A model generated the notes under the pieces. The model was given only the letters and a program-made list of their open reading frames with translations, searched no databases and was not told where the DNA came from. From the NCBI GenBank assembly GCA_025201865.1, contig MU602671.1, forward strand, positions 61,639-121,375: a stretch of DNA of 59,737 bases, in the 5' to 3' direction. Both the position numbers and the translations under genes were made by a program. The stretch comes from Ramicandelaber brevisporus (lineage: Eukaryota > Kickxellomycota > Ramicandelaberales > Ramicandelaberaceae). Position 1 is the first letter of the stretch. The number at the start of each line of letters is the position of its first letter. Below are positions 11,901 to 20,485 of the stretch, one piece after another.

Positions 11901-13369
11901 ACTGAACGGCCACCAATGCCACCTTCGCTATCGCCTGCAAGCAACTTGCGAGGGCGTGGGATTGGAGTCTCGCCTGAGCCAAAGCCAGATGCCACTCCAG
12001 GAGTGATGGTGCGGCCCGAGTGAGACGGCGGAGCAGCTGGAGACTGTGCATCACCAGAGTAGCTGGTGTCCATGGACAGCGAGTGATCGATCGGCTGCAA
12101 AAGAGGCGGAGGTGCATTCAGGATATCGCCAAACATAACCATGTCAGTGGCATCCTTTGACGAAGTGCCTGGTTTACCAGCCTGTCCATTTCTGGATCCA
12201 TCAAGGTCGGCTGGCCATTCTGCCGCTGCTGCATTGACAGCGGTGGATACACCGGCACTAGACTCGCCGAGAGCATATCCAACCGAAGCGCGGCTTAAGC
12301 TGGTCATGCTCATGTTGGCCAGAGCAGAGATGTCGTGTCCGCCGTAGATGGTTGAGGTGTCACCAGTAGTGCCGCCCAGTGCATAGGTGAGCTTGTTGTA
12401 AATGGTGTTGGTGTCACCAGCACGACCAGTCCCAGCCATTGAGGAGCTGCCATCATTCATGCGAGATGGGCGATCACCTGCAACACTGGATGTCTGGCTC
12501 TGATCCATCATACTGGGAACAAACTGGGAGAATCGGCCACTCGCAAGCAGCTGTGCATAGTTCTCGTCTGCGTCCTCCTCGCCATCAAACATGCCATCGT
12601 AATCCATGCCTGGCTTGCGATAGATGGACGCAGTGTATGATGTTGACATTGAGTCATGCGTATCAGAGCGAGTCAGCGATGGCAGACCGTATGCAGTTCC
12701 ACGGTCAGCTCCACTACCTCCAATCTCGCTTGAGCCGCTAATGGAGCCAAAGGACAACCCAAAAGAGTCACCGCCTGCACCTGGAACTGAAGCGGGAGAT
12801 GAAGCTGTAGGACCGCCGCTGTGGCCACCAAGGAAACGATCAAAGTCAGCACCCTGCGAGTCGTACTGTGACAGATCATAGGTAAGCTGTGAACCAGAAC
12901 TGCCGCCGCCGCCGCCGCCACTGCTGCCAACACCGGTCAATGGAGACGACGTCGAGGCCGAGCCGGATACACCAGAGCCGCTGCCGCCGGCGCCGGTGTT
13001 GAGTCTTGGAAGATTAGGCTGGTCCATAATTTTAGCGGTTGTTTGATGGGGCGAAGTGGCAGAGCGCGCAAATTTAGACGAGTCGCCACGAGCAAATTGA
13101 CGGCGAGCAGGAGCCACTGGCGCTGCTGGAGATGCACCATTGCTATTGTTGCTGCTGTTGTTGCTCATTACAGGCGACATTGCCGTGATTACAGATACAG
13201 TGCTTGGGTTGCTGACGTTCGAGTACTCCTGCAGAATAAGCTGGCGTCGTCGATCGTATGAAGACTTGTTGATTTCGCCTTCGACCAGCTCCTGTCGCAG
13301 AGCCTCTAAACGAGCACGAAAAGGCCGCGGAAGAGAAGCCTCGTCCAGCGCATCGAGGTCGCTGTTCAT
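5930..13369 (-). CDS. DIP2/Cps1/Mug62-type tandem adenylate-forming domain protein
   Basis: Giant (2,479-residue) homologue of DIP2, called Cmr2 in budding yeast and Cps1/Mug62 in other fungi; the family is linked to diacylglycerol balance. It starts with a DMAP1-binding domain (residues about 8-50, LPRPFRARLEALRQELVEGE). A roughly 1,000-residue low-complexity region rich in Ser, Gly, Gln and Ala follows. Then come two fatty-acyl-AMP-ligase-like AMP-binding domains, the first beginning near LRHRAATTPKAPAF and the second near FRSFASPDDMAYMSF. The A3 loop of the first is YAKSPTGELKGV instead of the usual TSGSTGxPKG, and the second (YMPPDAPPYFVRFSHEA) keeps even less. The ATG at 13369 is chosen because the family begins just before the DMAP domain; the frame stays open to 13531 without another ATG. 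CT-rich leader (GA-rich on plus, 13420-13470). Confidence 0.9.
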   Translation of the reverse strand: MNSDLDALDEASLPRPFRARLEALRQELVEGEINKSSYDRRRQLILQEYSNVSNPSTVSVITAMSPVMSNNSSNNSNGASPAAPVAPARRQFARGDSSKFARSATSPHQTTAKIMDQPNLPRLNTGAGGSGSGVSGSASTSSPLTGVGSSGGGGGGSSGSQLTYDLSQYDSQGADFDRFLGGHSGGPTASSPASVPGAGGDSFGLSFGSISGSSEIGGSGADRGTAYGLPSLTRSDTHDSMSTSYTASIYRKPGMDYDGMFDGEEDADENYAQLLASGRFSQFVPSMMDQSQTSSVAGDRPSRMNDGSSSMAGTGRAGDTNTIYNKLTYALGGTTGDTSTIYGGHDISALANMSMTSLSRASVGYALGESSAGVSTAVNAAAAEWPADLDGSRNGQAGKPGTSSKDATDMVMFGDILNAPPPLLQPIDHSLSMDTSYSGDAQSPAAPPSHSGRTITPGVASGFGSGETPIPRPRKLLAGDSEGGIGGRSVSRASRRSVYSTYGTPLGDRYAGDTTSILGDSQQQSQSYSAMTRAGVPLPRTKSTASRRPQLNPVHQTASNASSTTSAGTAGAPSALSQSSTGGGGGGGSQPGRAAGVFDDVLAATPSLQPLPGVSAADSLDSSSEYGNDINQRIPTNEFDALSMGGNSSQNARRVSNAPPPRTSSTRMMNKATAPPAGYDAYDTQGGGSSYGSSLPDAQPQSVVGASAPLAERFPMLFGGGDSMGLFGEEDLSGLGTGANKQQQQQQPQQQPVSKRTTKQTDQLLHPSMSGDDGILRSPNMNDPPLGKLMENEQLLSDRTNVEQPLPRTVTMRGSNNTNKASPANMNNNYADEYQPDLDLQPHQQHQQQTPTATTAANVSTGVPSMYRQSEWFSDALTEPSIRGGMDDHAHISAPPPLPAFSAIQQQQQKQQQQEAQRAASTPQAAAAAAAAAHSSEPTVPTSPRLAGPASPSMDQQSTASPSTQAAAAAAAAGGTGILSSLKNMFGGKQQQATSQQQLDQQQQQQMTPDMQAQSANDMNGNGSNAMLEPPLYSSLSRPRAIPDTAVGEQLRFIMSSFSHLGAVLRHRAATTPKAPAFVCVDSKLRETGAWSWSKTLSKTERVIGLLKNRNIIQRGERVALVYRKYEILDFIAAFFACASLGLVAVPVLANDSFAEMTHVLTRTQSRIVLTTDLNVKALSKDIHRLGDSWPSNIEWVKTNDLNSFNSGNLNRLSLNSNSLVGETMASLSPHDLAYIEYAKSPTGELKGVQITHGAIMTQCLELAVALGIAGTEGYSPSPHHQQSPPSSPGTRIRQSLEAVRRIPSLGRLRGSREDLSGGGNMRDSYHGGGHSHSLSNGNNNSGNNSGRNSMIMASDTTVMVHVDPRQHIGLIMGPLMGVFGGHRTVFLSGVALEQQGAWVSTVSRYRATMCVLDNIGLEHVANHTPSLAQGQTTSELSSLRTMLIDTFYPDLMMQTRVSRHVLAPRGCNYGQILNDTGSPVIMPVCILCEHGSLLFSMREVATARYGGAAQRAGPNETFTFGLDRAALLHGRIHVVGEQSPVVEIENGEHLLAGGISLNEEEESNVMWTPTFGFPSLQATVAIVDPETKILCNPDSIGEIWVDSPCLGSGFWALPKLTHSIFSAFYRFDPNNNNELVTDEQPFLRTGLMGALIRGQIVIFGFYEDRIRQYIRDPVSGARDVAVHYTHSLVSSVLRRMTDVSECVIFELVINDAFLPVIVVEPNEHVSLSDAALPSLADRVYHLMRRIHSLDCFAVVVCKSGAIPRAFQYGRRTVNAHLCRARFEAGELKCLYLRMSVDRIDLGIPDIHDEDESLDDQLISQDASIAMFGRWLQHTSLELSHDAFDERTMTKIGDMKTIVDLLAFRSFASPDDMAYMSFDAKGKVRSQITLKKFNMRVSAIAQYIGQKKGLGFGDHAIVCMPPGVDFVATIHACFAIGVTPIPLSFPEGPRYAEQISTIIMTAADLRVTAILVTEVSEEALKPKTVMPYMRVRPQLPQLPRMININKAPAKPNKMIGQDGWLRSDQRMHSSTFNALILVYMPPDAPPYFVRFSHEAIMAHAQQQKSDLQMSHANPLLACVRTVNGYGFFQSTIMGVYNGCSTIFIHPADFHANPQVWFEIVNKYRIKDAYLTQMMLEHTMYYLRNIDYRNFSLHAVKNMTVATEDRPTPDAYRAILSFFLANRLEDTSVNNLYGHFMNPIVSTRAYLGIKPLTIRLDLHMLRKGKVATIPAQAGGTNGEDEAEEQLCLRLQDSGKVSSNTMVAIVNPVTRRVCTAGEIGEIWVYSKSNAHGIGFFGAQSGAADATSDMIGQIDGGNPEYHYVRTGDLGFLYLNVTPQMRETGVPEEPYLFVLGRMSDTFDVNGFTYFLIDVEQTAEASHEHLMSSGCVVFKTKTNQVVVAASLRFSDPAKCNMFNAAACIVQGILEEHRIMVDEVVFIRRGSVPKTREQEKKRQNIVNMYESGTLPIVARFPTFKGTSHY

Positions 13370-13794
13370 CGTCAGTACACGATTATTACGTCGAATAAAT
13401 GAGGTAGTTGCAGATGCTGACCAGAGAGAGAGAGAGAGAAAGAGAAACACAGAGATAGAGAGATAGACACACAGAACCTCCAGCTCAGCAACAACATCAC
13501 CTTCATTGACCACTATGTTCAACCGGGGCAACGCAATGTCCGACTGATATTGACATTAGAAAGAACACTGGACACAAGTGTTCTGACAATGTCGAGGATG
13601 GTGATGATGACGTCTTTAACTCTCGTGTATCACACGGGGTGGCATCACCAATGTACATTACAAATGCAAAAATGTTATATAAGGCTTCTCTGCTCGCCGC
13701 GTTGCTCGCGCTTGTTTTGGCCTCAACTCTCCAATATCTCCAATATCTCCCACGCTTTCTTCGCAATCACGACACATACAGCAGCACACCACAC
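13370..13794. promoter_or_regulatory. Divergent promoter, DIP2-like / quinone oxidoreductase
   Basis: Region between divergent starts. A clear TATA box, TATATAAG, lies at 13676-13683, 112 bp before the ATG used for the plus-strand gene. On the minus side a pyrimidine-rich leader (GAGAGAGA on plus, 13422-13466) precedes the DIP2-like ATG. The plus frame stays open upstream to an ATG at 13651 and would add a hydrophobic N-terminus. That ATG precedes the TATA box, so the extension is probably untranscribed or rare. Confidence 0.55.
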
Positions 13795-14829
13795 ATGTCC
13801 AACATCACTATCCCAGCTACGCAGCGCGCTATTTTGCTCCACGAGACTGGCGGCCCAGAAGTCCTCAAGGTCGAGATCGTCCCGACTCCACGCGTTGAGG
13901 ACCTGCCAGAGGGCGGCATTATCATCAAGAACCACAAGATTGGCCTGAATATGATCGATACGTACCATCGCCAGGGCCTTCCGGGATATCCACAGCCAAA
14001 GGGTGCCATCATTGGCCGCGAGTCTGCCGGCGTCGTTGCGGCCTCCAACAACCCTGCTTTCAAGGTGGGTGACCGCGTTGTCCAGTACAGCACTGGCGCG
14101 TACGCCGAGTACATCCAAGTCAACAATCCAAAGTGGGTCTGGAAGCTGTCCGATGGCATCTCTGACACTCTCGCTGCCGGAACGCTGCTCCAAGGCTTGA
14201 CTGCTTTGGGCCAGCTGCGCAACACTCACGAGACCAAGCCCGGCCAGACTGTCCTCGTTACTGCCGCTGCTGGCGGTACTGGCCAGGCTCTCGTCCAAAT
14301 TGCCAAGCTGCTCGGTGCCACCGTCATTGGCACCGTCTCGAACGAGGAGAAGGCCGCGATTGCCCGCTCAGTCGGTGCCGACCATGTCATCATCACGCCA
14401 CGCGGCCCACCAACTGGCAACCCTGCCGACCACGTCATCCCAAAGACTGTTCGCGAGATCACCAATGGCCGTGGTGTCGATGCCGTGTTTGATGGTGTCG
14501 GTAAGGACACATTTGACGTGGCATTGGCTTCTCTCGCTATTCGCGGCAGCTTTGTGTCGTTTGGCAATGCATCCGGCATTGTTCCGCCGCTGGCCATTGG
14601 CAGACTTGCTGCTGGCAACTGGCGTCTCAGCCGTCCAACCCTCAACAACAACATTGCCACTCGCGAGGAGTTTGAGGAACTGGCCAAGGAGCTGTATGGA
14701 TGGATTGAATCTGGCAAGCTCAAGGTGTCCATCTACAAGGAATACTCGTTTGATGAGATCCCGCAAGCTCACACCGACCTCCAGGGCGGCATCACCACCG
14801 GCAAGCTCATCATTGATCTCACCCACTGA
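13795..14829 (+). CDS. NADPH:quinone oxidoreductase (zeta-crystallin/Zta1 type)
   Basis: MDR-family NADPH-dependent reductase of quinones and related alpha,beta-unsaturated carbonyls. The 344-residue protein has the QOR opening ETGGPEVLKVE, the family landmark GRESAGVV, a Rossmann dinucleotide-binding stretch VLVTAAAGGTGQALVQIAKLLGA (AAxGGxGxxxxQ), the ENGR-like signature TNGRGVDAVFDGVG and the C-terminal AHTDLQGGITTGKLII. Zinc-binding residues of alcohol dehydrogenases are absent, as expected. The ATG at 13795 gives a length normal for the family and follows a TATA box at 13676. An upstream in-frame ATG (13651) would add 48 residues resembling a signal anchor, so a rare membrane or organelle isoform is possible but unsupported. 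Only 115 bp separate its stop from the next ATG. Confidence 0.93.
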   Translation: MSNITIPATQRAILLHETGGPEVLKVEIVPTPRVEDLPEGGIIIKNHKIGLNMIDTYHRQGLPGYPQPKGAIIGRESAGVVAASNNPAFKVGDRVVQYSTGAYAEYIQVNNPKWVWKLSDGISDTLAAGTLLQGLTALGQLRNTHETKPGQTVLVTAAAGGTGQALVQIAKLLGATVIGTVSNEEKAAIARSVGADHVIITPRGPPTGNPADHVIPKTVREITNGRGVDAVFDGVGKDTFDVALASLAIRGSFVSFGNASGIVPPLAIGRLAAGNWRLSRPTLNNNIATREEFEELAKELYGWIESGKLKVSIYKEYSFDEIPQAHTDLQGGITTGKLIIDLTH

Positions 14830-14944
14830 CTAACTAACTTATTTGGCATCTCTGCTTCACTCTAGTGATTATTACTTTCTTTTTTCTTTGAATTCTTCCG
14901 CAGTCATACTCGCGAGTCCTTCTAACAAAATAAACAAAGCTGGC

Positions 14945-17900
14945 ATGAGCCAAACTCTCGATCCAGCTGAAAGTCGCGGCCGTCTAGCTGCGGTGTTTCG
15001 TGAGTATGGCCTCACCAGTCTACCACCGTCACTAGCGAGCATACAGCCAGAGTCTGCAGCGGAGGGATCGTGGCCAACTAGCGCGCAGACAGCCTTGTTT
15101 GCACGGCGACTGAACCGGAAGCTCTCATCTGCCTCTGGCGATCAGCTTGCCGCTCAAATCTCCGAGGATATCTCCAATCTCGTTGAGGACCACGACCTTC
15201 TGCGCGAATGGCTTACACCGATATCGACACAGCAACAGCAGCAGCACTCTCAATCACATACACGAAGCGAGCTCTCAACTGCAGCATTCACCCAGGGCCA
15301 CACATTCATTCGGTGCCTGTTGCTCATTGACAAGCTACAGCCAGATGTCATCGCATCGTTGCTCTTCCAGCTTCCTGCCATCGTAGATGCTGAGACGGAG
15401 CGGCAACTGCAAGGCATTCGAACCACCTCAACATCCCTCTTCACGATGGTTTTACATCAGATCCGATGGCTCGACAACGTTGTTGATGCTCGGCAATTGT
15501 CAACTACTCTGCATGAAATCTCCCAAGCTATCCAAGGTCCCCCATTGATTGAGCTGATTGGTGCAATGCCAGATATTCTCCCCGATGAAGTGCATCCGTC
15601 GAGTGCTCAGACAATTCTGCTGCCATTGATCGAGAATGCTGCTCATCATGCTGCGCTGGTTGCTCCAATATTGGATGCGCTGGGCAATATGCGATGCGAT
15701 CCTGATGTTATCAACGCAATGGTTGATCGGGTTTGTATTATGCTGGGAACTGTTTCCGCTGAGGTGCTTCCAGTGATGCTTCGATTCTTGTTTAGTACAG
15801 CATCCACTCCAGATGCAACTCGTGGCGTGATTGTGGTTATTCGAGACAAGATTCGGCTGGAAGAACTTGTGAACAGATTGAAGAATGATAAAGCGAACGA
15901 ACGTACGCATCGTAAACCAAGCGCTGCGCCTTCACTGAGTACACAGCAACAGTCAACAGCGCACACAATGATTTGCGAGGCTATTGAGTTTGGAATTCAG
16001 TTTCGTGAGCATGTTGGCGTGGCATGGTTAAAGATAATTTCGGAGGCATCGGCTTCGGCTCCACTGCGAGACGTTGACTTTATTGCATTGTTTGCATTGT
16101 ACCAACAGGCTGCTTCATCGGCTCGGCAGAAGCTGGATGTGGTTATTCGCAAACTGGTCATGAGTGGTAGCATCACTGCCGGTGCCTCCAAGTTTGCTGT
16201 GGTTGCCATGCGTGGCATCTTGACTCGATATTGCAAGAGCGGGCTGACCATGGTTAGCATGCTTCTTCATGCCTGCGGTGCGTCACATCAACAGGCTCCT
16301 GCTCCACGCGACCGCACAGCTCCAGCACGTCAGCCAGGTGCGAGGGCTGCTGCCGGAATCAGCAGTGGACCGCACGTGTGGACGTACCTGGAAGCAGCCA
16401 AGTTGCTCGCCATGCTGATGTTCCTTTATTCAGCTGCGTATGACCGCCAGGAAGTCATTGCCACTCTGATCTCGCATATTGGCACAAGCAAGCTTGACTT
16501 GGAAACGACATCAGCTCTAAGTGTACTGCACCAGTTGACTGAGAGTCGCTTGACTGATGTCCGGCAATTTGGCGAGCTTATTCTTGGTGTACTGGATTAT
16601 GTTGATAGCTTGTCGCCACGCCATATTTCAATGCTGTTTACCGTTATTGGTCTACTCTGCAGCGAGGCTTCTGGCAATGCTCGCATCTTCAACGACACTA
16701 TTGTGTTTCTTCGCAAGCAGCTCAACTCACCGATGTCTCGTCATCGGATGATTGGTGTTCTCGGTGCGCATGCTGTGCTTCGACGACTTGGTACTAAAGA
16801 GCCTCCAAACTCATCATCAAATGGTCGTGTCATCAGTCTTGGTGCTTCTGGACCCTCAAGCTCGACTGGTGCAGGCAGTAGCAGCAGTAGTAGAAACATG
16901 AATCGGCCTCCATCCAATGAAGCTCAACCTCACAGCGTCGACTTATTTAACGCAATGCAGGTGGCAGTGTTGCTCCATCAATCTGCAACCAACATGACTT
17001 ATGAGCAATGTGCAATAGTTTATGACCAGATGGCTAGTTTGATTGGTTCTGGAAATCTTCATGAGAAGATTCACAACTATCTTAATGAACAACTGGCCAA
17101 TTCTTTTGCTGAAATATACACCGAAGACTTGTCTGAACCAACTCTTACCCAGCAGAGCAGCGTTGTCAATGCACCGAGACATCTGCTGGTTGGTCGGTAC
17201 ATGGGACTGGAAAGTGGCGAGCAATGTTCAATTGCACTGGGCATTCATCCATTGATGTTCGACTCTGATGAATGCAGCGGACAGCCTCTGCCTGTTGATT
17301 CTGACACCCAAGCGCTTGCTGCCATGGCCGGCAACGACTCTCAGGCTGCCCAAGTTCTCAGAAAGCAGTCTGATGTTGGCAAGCTTGCATGCCTAACCTC
17401 ACTGTTTCGCTTTGCTGCCAAATGCTGTCTTGCTGTCAGCCATGGCTCATTGGATGACATTGAGGCTACTTTGAGTTGTCCAGTTATAATGACACGGCCA
17501 AGCTGGAGCTTGGAACCCGACAGTGTGTTTCTCAAGGAGTGGTCTGAGTATGATCGCCGGTTGGCTTGCACTGAGGCTGCCTTTTGTATCAACTGGTTCC
17601 GCGAACTCATCAATGCATTTGCACCACAGGCTCATCCCTCGACCGAATCGACTCCTTCAGCATCTTCATCTCTGGCCAATGTGGAAATTCAAACATTTGT
17701 TATTCGTCGAGTGAATCAACTATCAACTCTGGTTAATTTACTACTGTCATCGATTCCGTTTGTGAAGACATTTGACCCACGTGATGTGCGCAGCGGTGTT
17801 GTCAAACAAAGTGTTGCAGCCGACAGAGCAATCGATGCCGAAAAGTCTGCTAGGGAAGACATTGACGTGGATGTTACTGTGACCAATGACGATGAAGACG

Positions 17901-20485
17901 AAGATGCTGAACATAGCATCAGTATTGATTTGGACTCTGATGAGGCATCTACTAACAGGCAGCATCAGGCACAGCAGCAACAGCAGCAACAGCAGCCCCC
18001 GGCACAGACTGATGATGATTTTGTGGATTTGTATGGTGAATATCCACTTTCTCAGTCCGGCGCACGGTCCAGCACCTCTGCAGCTCTGGTTGCCGCCACA
18101 GTCGCTCGCACCGAACAAGAGTCCAGGAAGCGAGGTGGTCGTCCAAAAGGCAAATCCGGTAAGTCTGGTTCTGGCGGTGGTGGTGGTGGTGATGGTGGTG
18201 GCAGTGCATTGGATGTTATGAGTGGCCTGCGTAGTGTCATGCGTGAGTTTGAGCTGTCTGCCTTCAAGGTTCTTGCATTCGCTGAGACTAATGATTCCAT
18301 GGATAACTTGCTACATCCAAATCAAGACAAGTCTGCATCTGCTACGCCTGCTCGCACTCGACGTGCGCAAGTTTATGATGAGAGTGATGAGATGGGCGAG
18401 TCTGACTATATGCCATCGCAATCGACCACTTTAAACAAGGGCAAGGCTGCTGCACGCCGTCCACGCTCAAAGCCTGATCGCAAGCTGACACCGAGCTCTT
18501 TATTGATTCTGCTGGATGATCTTGCCGAGAAAATCCGTAGTCGTGTCTCCAGTGACATGCACTCGTCTGGTGATCATGTCGACAGTGGTGTCACATCTGC
18601 ACATGCCGATTCTGGCAGTGGTGTATCCGGTCATGATTCTGCTGTTTCGTCAATGACTGCTCCAACTTTTCTTGAAGAGGTCTCGACTGATGAGCTTGCC
18701 ACTGAGCTTGTCACCATATTGCCGAGTATCATCCCTCACATTGCCAGCATCATTCCCAATATCTCCAGCGCCTCTGTGAATCCCGCCTCGCATGGTGAAC
18801 CAGTCATTGACGACGAGTCTACAAACTACCAGAATGCGTGGCTCGAATACCAGCTTCCTGCATTGCGCTGTGTCTCTGCCATGATCCAAATCATGCTTCA
18901 TTCGCTCACCCTCAGCGATATGCTGTCCAATCCTGGCAAGCAGAGCGAGCTGGTGAAGGCTGTCACAGTGTCTCTTTCCACGCTCTACGAAGAGTTGGGA
19001 AACAACCGCAACCAGTCACCAACTCCCGCCACTTCAGCTCGTATCATCCCAAATGCCTGCCATGCCATGCTGACCATCTCTCGTATTATCTCGCGCGCTG
19101 ATATTGGTTTGACTGCACTCCGTCTGGCATGCTCGATTCTTACGCATATCCCAACGACTGATGCTGCCTCCAGTGGAATGCAATACAGCATTGTTCTGAC
19201 CATCATAAAGACTATTGCTGCTGATATGTTGATTGGCCGCATCAACTCCAATCTCTATGGTGTACGAGTTGATGTCGGACCATGGACCAGCTTCCATGCC
19301 AGAGTTGGCGTCTGTCCAGCTATTGCAGCCGGCTCAGCTTCAACTGGCGCTGCGAGCAAGTTCCTGCTTCAGCAAAGCTCTGGCAAAGGTGGTCGCAAAC
19401 GCAAATTTGGCGGCGGTGGCAGCAGTGGCAGTGGCAGTGATGGCAAGGATGACGGTGCAGGCTCATCTGTGGAGTTGACAACTGCTGAAGTGTCATATGT
19501 GCTTGAGCAGTATCTCGAAGTTTCATCCAACACGCTTGACATTATTGAGGAGTATGCATACAAGACATTGCCAAAGCTAATGAGTGCCAAAGAAGATGAT
19601 AGTGGTGGTGGTGACGGTAGTGACGGTGGTGATGGTGGTGAAGAGGATGAAGAAGGCGCTTCGACCGTTCGTGGAATGCTCAATCGCAGTCGATTCTTAC
19701 CGTTTTTCAACATTCTATCTCGCACGCTGGTAGCAGTCGTAACGCAGATCGCATTCTGGGAAGAGCCACAAATGCCATCACAGCTCACTGCGCAGTCTTC
19801 GCTTCCAACTGTTGAGGTTGTCTCGCTGAATGAGATTTCCAGCCGCTATGGCATGACGATGGCTCAGTGGAATACTCTGCCAGCAGTTGTGCGCCGAATC
19901 GGCCACATTGGCTTCGTTTGGCTCGGCATGATTGAATTAGTCCGAACTGTCCAAACACGTCCATTTGTCACGGCTGTTCTCAAAATGTCCAAGTCGTTCA
20001 TTGACGCTTATACCAAACACGCTCTGCCGCGCTTGGAGGGTGCCCTCAACTTTGAAGAGAGCAACATTCCGCCTGGTCGACTCGCCGCCAAGACTGTGCT
20101 GACTAGTTTGTTGAGCCGTCTTCGCGATGGAACTCGCATAATCAACACTCTGTGCATTGACGCACCTGCTGCAAATGGCACCAACAGTTCTAAACAGCAG
20201 CAACATCAGGCTGTGATCAGTATTGTACCAACGGTTAAGCGGTCACTGGAAGTGTTTATGATTAATATCAAGGCGGTGTTTGTACGTAACCATTGTGGAT
20301 CGACGGTCACTGTGCAAATGTATCAGCCAAAGGACTTGAGCGGCAACAGGATCAAAGTCATGAATCCACACTTTGATGAAGAGGAGGAGGAAGAAGAGAA
20401 AGCGGCCGTTGAAGTAGAGCAACCAGCACCAGAACCACCAAGAAAGAAGAGACGCCGTAATGCTGCTTCTACTGGAGATAACTGA
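14945..20485 (+). CDS. FANCD2: FANCD2, Fanconi anaemia ID-complex subunit
   Basis: Nuclear DNA crosslink-repair protein that pairs with FANCI, is monoubiquitinated and clamps DNA. The 1,846-residue protein is longer than human FANCD2 because of low-complexity inserts. Recognisable blocks: RCLLLIDKLQPDVIASLLFQLP, HQIRWLDNVVDARQL, MPDILPDEVH, and the ubiquitination region DYVDSLSPRHISMLF...FLRKQLNSP...RMIGVLGAH. The Lys of RKQLNS (about residue 591) aligns with human Lys561. Inserts include polyQ (about 17975-18000), a Gly-rich stretch (18170-18200) and acidic tracts. The end holds a Lys/Arg cluster (PPRKKRRRN) suited to nuclear import. The ATG at 14945 is the first in frame; no intron is needed. 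FANCD2 is missing from budding and fission yeast, so its presence points to a different fungal lineage. Confidence 0.9.
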   Translation: MSQTLDPAESRGRLAAVFREYGLTSLPPSLASIQPESAAEGSWPTSAQTALFARRLNRKLSSASGDQLAAQISEDISNLVEDHDLLREWLTPISTQQQQQHSQSHTRSELSTAAFTQGHTFIRCLLLIDKLQPDVIASLLFQLPAIVDAETERQLQGIRTTSTSLFTMVLHQIRWLDNVVDARQLSTTLHEISQAIQGPPLIELIGAMPDILPDEVHPSSAQTILLPLIENAAHHAALVAPILDALGNMRCDPDVINAMVDRVCIMLGTVSAEVLPVMLRFLFSTASTPDATRGVIVVIRDKIRLEELVNRLKNDKANERTHRKPSAAPSLSTQQQSTAHTMICEAIEFGIQFREHVGVAWLKIISEASASAPLRDVDFIALFALYQQAASSARQKLDVVIRKLVMSGSITAGASKFAVVAMRGILTRYCKSGLTMVSMLLHACGASHQQAPAPRDRTAPARQPGARAAAGISSGPHVWTYLEAAKLLAMLMFLYSAAYDRQEVIATLISHIGTSKLDLETTSALSVLHQLTESRLTDVRQFGELILGVLDYVDSLSPRHISMLFTVIGLLCSEASGNARIFNDTIVFLRKQLNSPMSRHRMIGVLGAHAVLRRLGTKEPPNSSSNGRVISLGASGPSSSTGAGSSSSSRNMNRPPSNEAQPHSVDLFNAMQVAVLLHQSATNMTYEQCAIVYDQMASLIGSGNLHEKIHNYLNEQLANSFAEIYTEDLSEPTLTQQSSVVNAPRHLLVGRYMGLESGEQCSIALGIHPLMFDSDECSGQPLPVDSDTQALAAMAGNDSQAAQVLRKQSDVGKLACLTSLFRFAAKCCLAVSHGSLDDIEATLSCPVIMTRPSWSLEPDSVFLKEWSEYDRRLACTEAAFCINWFRELINAFAPQAHPSTESTPSASSSLANVEIQTFVIRRVNQLSTLVNLLLSSIPFVKTFDPRDVRSGVVKQSVAADRAIDAEKSAREDIDVDVTVTNDDEDEDAEHSISIDLDSDEASTNRQHQAQQQQQQQQPPAQTDDDFVDLYGEYPLSQSGARSSTSAALVAATVARTEQESRKRGGRPKGKSGKSGSGGGGGGDGGGSALDVMSGLRSVMREFELSAFKVLAFAETNDSMDNLLHPNQDKSASATPARTRRAQVYDESDEMGESDYMPSQSTTLNKGKAAARRPRSKPDRKLTPSSLLILLDDLAEKIRSRVSSDMHSSGDHVDSGVTSAHADSGSGVSGHDSAVSSMTAPTFLEEVSTDELATELVTILPSIIPHIASIIPNISSASVNPASHGEPVIDDESTNYQNAWLEYQLPALRCVSAMIQIMLHSLTLSDMLSNPGKQSELVKAVTVSLSTLYEELGNNRNQSPTPATSARIIPNACHAMLTISRIISRADIGLTALRLACSILTHIPTTDAASSGMQYSIVLTIIKTIAADMLIGRINSNLYGVRVDVGPWTSFHARVGVCPAIAAGSASTGAASKFLLQQSSGKGGRKRKFGGGGSSGSGSDGKDDGAGSSVELTTAEVSYVLEQYLEVSSNTLDIIEEYAYKTLPKLMSAKEDDSGGGDGSDGGDGGEEDEEGASTVRGMLNRSRFLPFFNILSRTLVAVVTQIAFWEEPQMPSQLTAQSSLPTVEVVSLNEISSRYGMTMAQWNTLPAVVRRIGHIGFVWLGMIELVRTVQTRPFVTAVLKMSKSFIDAYTKHALPRLEGALNFEESNIPPGRLAAKTVLTSLLSRLRDGTRIINTLCIDAPAANGTNSSKQQQHQAVISIVPTVKRSLEVFMINIKAVFVRNHCGSTVTVQMYQPKDLSGNRIKVMNPHFDEEEEEEEKAAVEVEQPAPEPPRKKRRRNAASTGDN

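Noticed and set aside
13370-13531. Upstream extension of the DIP2-like protein
   Set aside because: No ATG; pyrimidine-repeat translation; the family N-terminus starts at the ATG at 13369.
13651-13794. Upstream in-frame ATG and hydrophobic N-terminus for the quinone oxidoreductase
   Set aside because: A TATA box at 13676-13683 lies downstream of that ATG; the family starts at the ATG at 13795.
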